In this document: in pieces, positions 32,831-41,543 of the stretch | Numbering within the stretch: the stretch's first letter is position 1 | Layout: the number at the start of each line of letters is the position of its first letter | Source: an uncultured Bacteroidales bacterium | Lineage (GTDB): Bacteria > Bacteroidota > Bacteroidia > Bacteroidales > FEN-979 | Length of the DNA stretch: 41,543 bases | Assembly (NCBI GenBank): GCA_903926565.1 | Contig: CAIYJU010000157.1 | Coordinates: 1-41,543, forward strand | Direction of reading: 5' to 3' | The notes under the pieces: generated by a model | Told to the model about the DNA's origin: nothing | The model's input: only the letters and a program-made list of their open reading frames with translations | The model's database searches: none | Made by a program: the position numbers and the translations under genes

Positions 32831-33274
32831 ATGAAAAAAGCAACAGAAACAACACAGATGGAAAAAAACCGGTATTCAGACGAGGAACTTGATGAGTTCA
32901 AACAGATCATCCTCAGGAAACTGGAGAAGGCACACAACGACCTGAAGTTGCTTACGGAATCTTATACGAATGGCAACGAGCATGATATCAGCGATACCTC
33001 CCCAACATTCAAGGTTCTCGAAGAAGGCTACCAGGTGTTTTCAAAGGAAGAGAACAGCAAGTTTGCTGCCCGTCAGGAAAAATTCATCAAATCACTTGAG
33101 AATGCCCTGATCAGGATTGAAAATAAAACCTACGGAATTTGCCGGGTCACCGGAAAATTGATCCCTGCCGATCGTCTCCGCAGTGTGCCTCACGCTACAC
33201 TGAGCATTGAAGCCAAGCGGGTCCAGGTTACTGCCCCTGTTGCTGTTCGTCCATTCGATCCCGACCTGGAATAG
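32831..33274 (+). CDS. DksA/TraR-like protein lacking zinc cysteines
   Basis: This 147-residue protein has a coiled-coil N-terminal part (DELDEFKQIILRKLEKAHNDLKLLTE), DISDTSP and a C-terminal module, TYGICRVTGKLIPADRLRSVPHATLSIEAKR. The module keeps the DksA zinc-finger layout but only one cysteine (C104) of four. DksA proteins act in the RNA polymerase secondary channel with ppGpp. Cys-poor versions fold without zinc. It lies between ileS and lspA, a conserved Bacteroidota order. Confidence 0.88.
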   Translation: MKKATETTQMEKNRYSDEELDEFKQIILRKLEKAHNDLKLLTESYTNGNEHDISDTSPTFKVLEEGYQVFSKEENSKFAARQEKFIKSLENALIRIENKTYGICRVTGKLIPADRLRSVPHATLSIEAKRVQVTAPVAVRPFDPDLE

Positions 33275-33279
33275 TCTTT

Positions 33280-33915
33280 TTGCAACACCTCTACAGGTTG
33301 AAAAAAGCTGCGTTTATTGTATTTGCAATCCTGGTCGTTGACCAGGTGCTGAAATTCTGGATCAAGACAACTTTTTACATGGGAGAAAGCCATCCCGTTT
33401 TCGGGCATTGGTTCTACCTGCACTTCACTGAAAACGAAGGTATGGCCTTCGGCATGAAGCTGGGAGGAAACTATGGCAAGCTGTTGTTGAGCCTTTTCCG
33501 TATCTGTGCTGTGATCATTATTGGATGGTGGCTTTACCGTGTCACCACGAAAGGTGCCAATACCCTGCTGATCGTGTGTATTTCCCTGATCCTCGCAGGA
33601 GCCCTTGGAAATATTATTGACAGTGCCTTCTATGGACTTATTTTCAATGAAAGCAACTACATGCAGATTGCGTCCTTTCTCCCATCCGAAGGAGGATATG
33701 GAAAATTTTTGTACGGGAAAGTCGTTGACATGCTCTATTTTCCGGTCATCGAATCGCACTATCCTGCATGGGTGCCAGTCTGGGGAGGTGAAGAGCTGGT
33801 CTTTTTCCGGCCGGTATTCAATATCGCCGATTCATCCATCACCACCGGCGTTTTAATCCTGATCTTCTTTCAGAAAAAGGTTTTCACCCCAACCACGGAA
33901 GAGGACCCTTCCTGA
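33280..33915 (+). CDS. lspA: Lipoprotein signal peptidase (signal peptidase II)
   Basis: LspA removes signal peptides from diacylated prolipoproteins in the inner membrane. The 211-residue protein has four membrane segments. The family motifs are VVDQVLKFW near the N-terminus, HFTENEGMAFG, and the two catalytic aspartates in GNIIDSAFYG and VFNIADSSITTG. It is longer than E. coli LspA because of a loop between these last motifs, as usual in Bacteroidota. The start is a TTG, six bases after the previous stop; no ATG fits, since the first lies after the first membrane segment. Confidence 0.95.
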   Translation: MQHLYRLKKAAFIVFAILVVDQVLKFWIKTTFYMGESHPVFGHWFYLHFTENEGMAFGMKLGGNYGKLLLSLFRICAVIIIGWWLYRVTTKGANTLLIVCISLILAGALGNIIDSAFYGLIFNESNYMQIASFLPSEGGYGKFLYGKVVDMLYFPVIESHYPAWVPVWGGEELVFFRPVFNIADSSITTGVLILIFFQKKVFTPTTEEDPS

Positions 33916-33916
33916 T

Positions 33917-33965
33917 TTTGACCTTTGCCTTTTGAATCTGCCATTTGAATTGCCTTTTGAATTTC
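33917..33965. repeat. CCTTTTGAATT-type short repeats between convergent genes
   Basis: Several copies of TTTTGAAT and TTTGACC/TTTGCC words occur here. They are the reverse complement of the CAAAGGTCAAA words at 6627-6694 and 15828-15853. The spacer separates lspA from the convergent peptidase gene. No terminator hairpin was seen. Confidence 0.5.
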
Positions 33966-36452
<2,487 letters not shown>

Positions 36453-36494
36453 TCTGGGCAGGAATACCTAATAATGAACATTGAATACTGAACT

Positions 36495-36737
36495 GTGAAA
36501 GTTGAAATTATCACACCCGACGCAACCATCTTTACCGGCGACAATGTCGGACTGATCCAGTTACCTGGTATAGATGGATCATTTGAATTGTTAAACAATC
36601 ACGCGCCCCTGATTTCTGTGCTCCGGAAAGGAAAGATCAAAGTGATCAACCAGGGTGAGAAGGAGGAGCAGTTTTTCGACATCAACGGCGGAGTAATAGA
36701 AGTAGTTAACAATAAAGTGCTTGTGCTGGCTGAATAA
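36495..36737 (+). CDS. atpC: F1Fo ATP synthase epsilon subunit (one-domain)
   Basis: This 80-residue protein read from a GTG start (MKVEIITPDATIFTGD) contains only the N-terminal beta-sandwich: LIQLPGIDGSFELLNNHAPLISVLRKGKIKV and INGGVIEVVNNKVLVLAE. The C-terminal helical hairpin that inhibits ATP hydrolysis in other bacteria is absent, as usual in Bacteroidota. It follows atpD after 42 bases and is closed by a strong hairpin. Confidence 0.93.
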   Translation: MKVEIITPDATIFTGDNVGLIQLPGIDGSFELLNNHAPLISVLRKGKIKVINQGEKEEQFFDINGGVIEVVNNKVLVLAE

Positions 36738-36772
36738 CCCGGGCGGTCACGATTTCAGGTTAGTAACCAAAT

Positions 36773-36806
36773 AAAAGAGGCTGTCCCATATGAGACAGCC
36801 TCTTTT
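36773..36806. terminator. Bidirectional intrinsic terminator
   Basis: The stem AAAAGAGGCTGTC (36773-36785) pairs with its complement (36794-36806), with A-rich and T-rich flanks on both sides. It lies between the convergent atpDC and ppiD genes and should stop transcription from both. Confidence 0.9.
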
Positions 36807-36825
36807 TATTTAAGGTCGCTGTTGG

Positions 36826-38943
36826 CTAGTAAAATTTCAACCTGTTATCGGTAATCTTTGCAGTTTTTTCCAGGGCGGAGTACATACTACCGGTTACCCT
36901 CTGGTTGAAATTCTGCATTTGCTGCATCTTTTCAAAGGCGAAATCATCCTTTGAAGGTGCTTCAACCACATCAGTGATAATGGCAAAATAGGCGCCTGAA
37001 TTACCGGTAAGCGGTCCGAGAAGTTCTCCTATTTTGGCAGTGAATAATTTTCCGACCAGTTCGGCTTCCCGTCCGATGGCCGACCTGTTCATACCTGAAA
37101 AAGTAACCGCCGAGGTATCGATCTTTGCACCCATTTTATTTGCAAGGGCAGTAATATCTTTGGTAGTAGCCATCTCTTTGGTCATCTTCTCGGCCATCAT
37201 ATCGATCTTTTTCTGGGATTTAACAGATGGTTCGATCCTGGCTTTGATGTCTTTAAGTGGCTGCTGGCCTTTTTCAGAAATGTTCTTCAGAACGGCAATT
37301 CCGTATTTTCCGCTCAGATCAAACACAGGGCTGACTTCACCGATCTTCGTGCTTTCAGCGAAAGCCCAGCGCACCATTTCACGGGCAGAAGCAAGTCCCA
37401 TCACATAATTGTCCATTTCCCTTACATTGGGAGCCGACCGTTTCTGAAGTCCCTGCGCAGTTGCTGCTTTTTCAAACGCTTCGGGGGTTTTATTCTGTCC
37501 TGCAAAGGTGCTGGCTTTCATGTAGGTGTCCTGAAAGGTTTGGTTGCTTGGCACAATGGCCCGTGTAATTACAGCTGCTTTCACTTTTTTAACAGGAGCT
37601 GCTTTTTCTGCAAGGAGGAAGAGTGAATAACCGATGCGTGTTTCAACCACCTTCATCTCATTTGGTTTCAATTCAAGGCCAGCCTTGAAAAAAGGATCAA
37701 AATTGGGATTTCCGTCTTTAAACCATTTAAGGTCTCCGCCATCTTCTTTGGCTGATGGATAATCAGAATATTTTTTGGCAGCTTCCGCAAAACTCTGCGG
37801 ACTCTTTTTAAGAGCCGCCATGAGGCTGTCGATTTTAGTTTTGGCTTCGGCTTTCGTGCGTTTGATATTCTCGTTGCCGGCACCTGCAAAGGCGAGCAGA
37901 ATCTGAGAACCCTTCATCGAGTCGGGGCGCTCCTGCATGTCAAGCAATTTAGCCATGTACCAGGAGTTGTTGAATTCAAACGGAGGGAATACGTCACCGG
38001 GTTTGGCAGCAAATAAAAGTGTGTCAAGCTGGGACGGGAAGGTTCCTTTTTTCACAAACATGGTGTCGGCCTTCACATCTGAATTGGCATTGGTAAATGT
38101 CATTGCATCCAGGCTTGTTTGAAAATCTTTAAAAAGCAGGGTAACATCTTCCGCTGTTTTTTTGCGGTCGATATCAGATGCTTTAACCTCAAGCAGCACA
38201 TAATCGAGCTCCCGGGCGGGATCTTCCATGTAGAAGTAAATTTTGTTCTTGTCGTAAAACTTCTGAAAATCGGCATCGGTAACTTTTACCGAGCTGTCGG
38301 AAATAGAAGTAAGTTCAGGGGCAACAGCAAGAAGGTTAAGGGTCTTCGACTGGTTGATATAATCTTTCTTTAAAAAGGCTTTGGGTACATAGTATGCCTT
38401 TGTAAGCAGGTTGTTGAATTTGGTCTCCTGGCGGTCGTCCTTGATTGCTTTTTCGAACTGAAGCCATTGGTTTTTGGCTTTGGGCTCCATCTTTTCAAGG
38501 TTTTTAAGATAGTTCAAAACCACGGCAGGGTTATACTGGCCTGTTGCAGGATCCTTGAAATATTGCAGAATTAACCGGTGGGGTTGTTTTCCCTGAACCT
38601 GGTCAAAAAGTTCTTCTGAAGAGACAGTCAAACCAAGTTCCTCATATTCTTCTCCCATGAGAAGTTCTTTAACCGTTGTGGTCCAGGTGCTCTGACGAAG
38701 CTGATAGGTTTCCTGATCGGTTATTTTATCATTGCCCGTATTTTCTTTCTGGATTTCAAGGTTCTTTTCAACTTTGGTATTGAACTCCGCATAAGGAATA
38801 CTTTCTCCGTTCACAGTGCCGATGTCGTTAGAGCCGCCAGAAGATTTCTTGCTAAAGTCTCCAATTACAAAGGCAGCAATTGCGACACCCACGATGATGA
38901 CAACCAGTCCTGAGTGTTTTCTAATGTTTCCAATAATCGCCAT
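36826..38943 (-). CDS. PpiD/SurA-like peptidyl-prolyl isomerase
   Basis: This 705-residue protein has an N-terminal membrane anchor (RKHSGLVVIIVGVAIAAFVIGDF). A SurA/PpiD chaperone region follows (about 40-340, with GESIPYAEFNTKVEKN). A parvulin-type rotamase domain lies around residues 345-450 (GSQILLAF, SFAEAAKKYSDYPSAKEDGGDLKWFKDG, VETRIGYSLFLL). A helical C-terminus completes it. It should fold outer-membrane proteins in the periplasm while anchored to the inner membrane. It is encoded beside lptC and an outer-membrane protein, fitting an envelope role, but has its own promoter. Confidence 0.92.
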   Translation of the reverse strand: MAIIGNIRKHSGLVVIIVGVAIAAFVIGDFSKKSSGGSNDIGTVNGESIPYAEFNTKVEKNLEIQKENTGNDKITDQETYQLRQSTWTTTVKELLMGEEYEELGLTVSSEELFDQVQGKQPHRLILQYFKDPATGQYNPAVVLNYLKNLEKMEPKAKNQWLQFEKAIKDDRQETKFNNLLTKAYYVPKAFLKKDYINQSKTLNLLAVAPELTSISDSSVKVTDADFQKFYDKNKIYFYMEDPARELDYVLLEVKASDIDRKKTAEDVTLLFKDFQTSLDAMTFTNANSDVKADTMFVKKGTFPSQLDTLLFAAKPGDVFPPFEFNNSWYMAKLLDMQERPDSMKGSQILLAFAGAGNENIKRTKAEAKTKIDSLMAALKKSPQSFAEAAKKYSDYPSAKEDGGDLKWFKDGNPNFDPFFKAGLELKPNEMKVVETRIGYSLFLLAEKAAPVKKVKAAVITRAIVPSNQTFQDTYMKASTFAGQNKTPEAFEKAATAQGLQKRSAPNVREMDNYVMGLASAREMVRWAFAESTKIGEVSPVFDLSGKYGIAVLKNISEKGQQPLKDIKARIEPSVKSQKKIDMMAEKMTKEMATTKDITALANKMGAKIDTSAVTFSGMNRSAIGREAELVGKLFTAKIGELLGPLTGNSGAYFAIITDVVEAPSKDDFAFEKMQQMQNFNQRVTGSMYSALEKTAKITDNRLKFY

Positions 38944-38973
38944 GCTACTATATATTTAATTTAAAACAGGGTG

Positions 38974-39004
38974 CAAAAGTAGAGATAATTCACGAAACAA
39001 CAAA
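38974..39004 (-). promoter_or_regulatory. Canonical promoter of the ppiD-like gene
   Basis: On the minus strand TTTG (39001-39004), exactly 19 bases and TACTTTTG (38974-38981) match the Bacteroidota consensus. The leader to the ATG would be about 25 bases. Confidence 0.8.
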
Positions 39005-39035
39005 GAAATGGGACAGTTAAAATGCCAAAATGCAC

Positions 39036-39578
39036 TCAAATAGAGTCTTTTTTTACATTCATTTCCCCGGATGGTTCCTGTATGGAATAGCGGGTAAAGG
39101 TTTCATTGGACTCCATCCCGGTTCCATAAAGAACATTATCGGGCCTCGTAATTTTAACATTGACATCCGACCAGATCTTATGTTTATTTTCATCCCAGAT
39201 CAGGTGTTCGGTATTGATCTGTTCATTGTTTTTCTCATTTCTGACCACCACATTGCCCCAGGCCTCCATTACATGCTTAAGCTCCATTCTGGTTCCCCGG
39301 TTTCCCGAAATAGTTGAGGTGATTTGATGGACAGAGTCGTAGATATACACTTTAAACCCGTTGGGAAACTCAAGGAGCGGGGCTTCTCCAGTGTATCGGT
39401 TCATCAGCGGACTGGTAAGCCTTGCCTCAACTTTGCCTGAGTCGCTGAAAAGCACGTCGATATTGTGGGCCGACATTGACGGGTCGTCCTGCTCCATTTT
39501 TATTGAGTTGCCGGGTTGTGGCTCCTTGCTGCAGGAGATCATGAGGAACATGACCGGCAGAAGGGAATGAAAAACCAT
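39036..39578 (-). CDS. lptC: LPS export protein LptC-like lipoprotein
   Basis: This 180-residue protein starts MVFHSLLPVMFLMISCSKEPQ, a lipoprotein signal with lipobox ISC-S. The upstream starts (39632) lie inside the preceding gene. The beta-rich body fits LptC: AHNIDVLFSDSGKVEARLTSPLMNRY, LEFPNGFKVYIYD, MELKHVMEAWGNVVVRNE and LIWDENKHKIWSDVNVKITRPDNVLYGTGMES. LptC passes LPS from LptB2FG to the periplasmic bridge. In Bacteroidota it is often lipid-anchored rather than membrane-spanning. It lies after an outer-membrane protein gene. Confidence 0.88.
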   Translation of the reverse strand: MVFHSLLPVMFLMISCSKEPQPGNSIKMEQDDPSMSAHNIDVLFSDSGKVEARLTSPLMNRYTGEAPLLEFPNGFKVYIYDSVHQITSTISGNRGTRMELKHVMEAWGNVVVRNEKNNEQINTEHLIWDENKHKIWSDVNVKITRPDNVLYGTGMESNETFTRYSIQEPSGEMNVKKDSI

Positions 39579-39604
39579 ATGTAATAACCGGGGCAGGTTC
39601 AAGG

Positions 39605-40891
39605 CTAATAGTACTTTCGCTTGACAAACCATCTTTCGTATATCGAGAACCCGATAACGATTTTGAAGTTGCTTTCACGGATCAGTTGCTGCGCGGTTGT
39701 GCCACGCACCCCGTATTGTGCACCCAGGTTGACCATGGTTTTCATTCCGCGAAGGGGAAATCCAAATCCAAAGTTGACTGCATATTCATTGAGATCCTGC
39801 CCGCGAAGGTTCAGGTAGGTCTTACCGACCATAAAACCAAGCCGGTAGTGCACCCGGGCCAGGTAATTATTGTAATTATCGATTTTTGGTGTTATTTCTC
39901 CACCGACATTGATCTGCCAGCTGTTGACAAGTGAATCACTCATGTTGAACGCTTTGAATTTCTCCCAGTTCTGCCACTTGAAATCAACGCCGATTACCCA
40001 CTTATCTGTTTTTTCAAATGAAAAACCCCCGCCGATATTCATGGGAATGATAATTCTGCCTTTATTGCCCTCAAGCACCTTCAGGGTATCGCGGTTCGAT
40101 TCCACCCCGGACGAGTTCAGGAGGAAGGTGGTGGCCAGCATATCTGCTTTTGAAGACATGCTCAGTGTAGGCGAATAAACGGCACCAAGTGTCACAAAAA
40201 TATCGTTTTTAACTCTCATCCGGTACTGAGCCCCGAAGCTGTAGTAGAGGTCATTCATCGTCACATGAAAAAGCTCCTTGATATTCATGGAATAAAGGGA
40301 GTCGGGAAAAAGAACAACAGCTTCACGGTCCATGCTGCCAAAAAGATAGGAGACGTTGACCCCAACGGAGAGATTTTTAAGGATTCGGAAGCCGTTTCCC
40401 CAGTAAAGACGGCTGATGCCGCCTGAACCGTTATAGAGACGTACAACGGTCCCGGAATTCTGATATTCACTGTAATTGGCCACGCTGTATCCTACGTCAC
40501 TGAACGGGATGAGCCCCAGGCTTGTTTTCCACCATTTGTTCACGGGCATTCCGAAAAGAATGTATCCAAGTGAAGCATAATTGCGGTTGACACTCTGATA
40601 ATCCGACTTCAGATTTACGAATTCTCCGTGGAAGCCACCATCAAAAACCAGTGACAGGGAGTCAAAGGCAGTATAGGATGCGGGATTCATATAGTTAACA
40701 TGCTGGGGGCTTCGTAAACCGATACCCAGTTGCCCCATGGAAAGGCTCCATGCATTGTTATTGTCGGCTAGGTCGCCAATACCAAATCGTGAATAGGGGG
40801 ATACAATCCGGATTTGCGGAAACGCGGCCAGGGTGAATAAAAAAAAGCAGAGAATGATCGGAAGTCGCAGGCTAATAGGCTTTATTGACAT
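39605..40891 (-). CDS. Outer-membrane beta-barrel protein
   Basis: The protein has 428 residues from the ATG giving MSIKPISLRLPIILCFFLFTLAAFPQ, a signal peptide. The frame upstream of it overlaps the coaX end. The body starts SPYSRFGIGDLADNNNAWSLSMGQLGIGL and YMNPASYTAFDSLS, features of FadL-like Bacteroidota barrels, and has many amphipathic strands ending with ERWFVKRKYY. Transport substrate unknown. It overlaps coaX by 20 bases and precedes lptC, a conserved arrangement in the phylum. Confidence 0.85.
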   Translation of the reverse strand: MSIKPISLRLPIILCFFLFTLAAFPQIRIVSPYSRFGIGDLADNNNAWSLSMGQLGIGLRSPQHVNYMNPASYTAFDSLSLVFDGGFHGEFVNLKSDYQSVNRNYASLGYILFGMPVNKWWKTSLGLIPFSDVGYSVANYSEYQNSGTVVRLYNGSGGISRLYWGNGFRILKNLSVGVNVSYLFGSMDREAVVLFPDSLYSMNIKELFHVTMNDLYYSFGAQYRMRVKNDIFVTLGAVYSPTLSMSSKADMLATTFLLNSSGVESNRDTLKVLEGNKGRIIIPMNIGGGFSFEKTDKWVIGVDFKWQNWEKFKAFNMSDSLVNSWQINVGGEITPKIDNYNNYLARVHYRLGFMVGKTYLNLRGQDLNEYAVNFGFGFPLRGMKTMVNLGAQYGVRGTTAQQLIRESNFKIVIGFSIYERWFVKRKYY

Positions 40892-41543
40892 TAAATGAAA
40901 GAATTTGTTGTAACCCGTGTATGACGATATTTGGGAGTGCAAAGATGCTAATTTTTAGCCGTTTGACAAAATAATTCAAGTCCCCGCCGCTGACAATTAT
41001 TTTCAACCCCGGGAATTTGTCTTCATAACCCCGGGAAATTCCCTCAATTTCAGCCACCATTCCATTGACTACACCCGACAGGATGCTCGTCGCCGTATCT
41101 GTCCCCACCAGTTCGCAGGATTCCCGGTATGCTATTAACGGAAGCTTGTCTGTAAAAGTATGCAGGGCGTTGAACCGCATCTGCATTCCGGGGGAGATAG
41201 CGCCGCCAAGATACTCGCCCGCCTTTGTTACAAAATCAAATGTCAGGGCTGTTCCGGCATTGACGATCAGTACGTTTTCTCCCGGGAATGTGGCTGCACC
41301 GGCGACTGCAGCTGCAAGCCGGTCCTTGCCAAGGGTATCTTTTGATGCATACCGGTTCAGGATCGGAACGGGGGTGGATTCATCCAGCCCGATAAACAAC
41401 ATATGCTCTTTCAGGTATTTGGGAATCGATTCATCATGTTGAATTACGGAGGACAAAATGCAGGAGGTAATTCCCGGATGGCCTTCAGTAAAATCCACGA
41501 TCATCTCTTTGGAAATTGCAGAATGACTCTCCGTCAGGAGAAG
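40872..41543 (-). CDS. coaX: Type III pantothenate kinase, N-terminus outside window
   Basis: CoaX phosphorylates pantothenate in the first step of CoA synthesis. The frame runs off the window edge without a stop, so the N-terminal phosphate-binding part (DxGNT) is not seen. Visible motifs are GKDRLAAAVAGA, NVLIVNAGTALTFDFV, GGAISPGMQMRFNALHTFTDKLP, TDTATSILSGVVNG and IIVSGGD. These match the ASKHA-fold CoaX family. An internal ATG at 41504 is unlikely to be the true start because the preceding codons (ending SHSAISKE) still read as protein. Confidence 0.93.
   Translation of the reverse strand, partial: LLLTESHSAISKEMIVDFTEGHPGITSCILSSVIQHDESIPKYLKEHMLFIGLDESTPVPILNRYASKDTLGKDRLAAAVAGAATFPGENVLIVNAGTALTFDFVTKAGEYLGGAISPGMQMRFNALHTFTDKLPLIAYRESCELVGTDTATSILSGVVNGMVAEIEGISRGYEDKFPGLKIIVSGGDLNYFVKRLKISIFALPNIVIHGLQQILSFNVNKAY

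Overview
The window is chromosomal DNA of a Bacteroidota bacterium, most likely a free-living member of the Bacteroidales or a close relative. The evidence is three secreted proteins with type IX secretion (Por) C-terminal sorting domains, promoters of the Bacteroidota form TTTG-N19/20-TAnnTTTG, an 80-residue one-domain AtpC, a Cys-poor DksA-like protein next to ileS and lspA, and the order coaX / outer-membrane protein / lptC / ppiD. No rRNA, tRNA, CRISPR array, insertion sequence or prophage was seen.

Layout. (1) 1-2.8 kb: a HicB antitoxin, a truncated ORF6N gene fragment, a REP-like double hairpin, a large type IX secretion cargo and an intact ORF6N-domain gene. (2) 2.9-7.3 kb: a compact cassette acpS - acetyl-CoA synthetase-like ligase - acyl carrier protein - Kbl-type alpha-oxoamine synthase - SatP-type acetate transporter. 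It looks like a self-contained route from imported acetate to an acetyl thioester condensed with an amino acid. (3) 7.3-12 kb: a second type IX cargo, an intergenic inverted repeat, a DUF5916 outer-membrane protein and a secreted thioredoxin. (4) 12-15.8 kb: proline dehydrogenase, then DUF177 - rpmF - plsX - fabH, the classic lipid/ribosome operon. (5) 15.9-27.4 kb: a type IX-sorted endonuclease I, then a polysaccharide locus: Wzz-like protein, Wzx-like flippase, two Wzy/WaaL-like membrane proteins, two glycosyltransferases, an initiating sugar-phosphate transferase, a nucleotidyltransferase-fold protein, an SDR epimerase and, convergently, a methyltransferase. Most of these genes overlap by ATGA-type junctions. 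(6) 27.5-28.7 kb: a hicBA module between two decayed ORF6N genes. (7) 28.7-41.5 kb: nitroreductase, ileS - dksA-like - lspA, a LysM/M23 peptidase, atpDC, and the envelope operon coaX (cut by the window edge) - outer-membrane protein - lptC - ppiD.

The two signals I find most worth following are these. First, three ORF6N copies each carry a long near-perfect DNA palindrome at the same codons. The arm sequences differ between copies but remain self-complementary, and deletion breakpoints in decayed copies fall beside it. Second, the acpS/acs/acp/kbl/satP cassette pairs an alpha-oxoamine synthase with its own carrier protein, its own phosphopantetheinyl transferase and an acetate supply; its ligase also has an unusual A8 motif.
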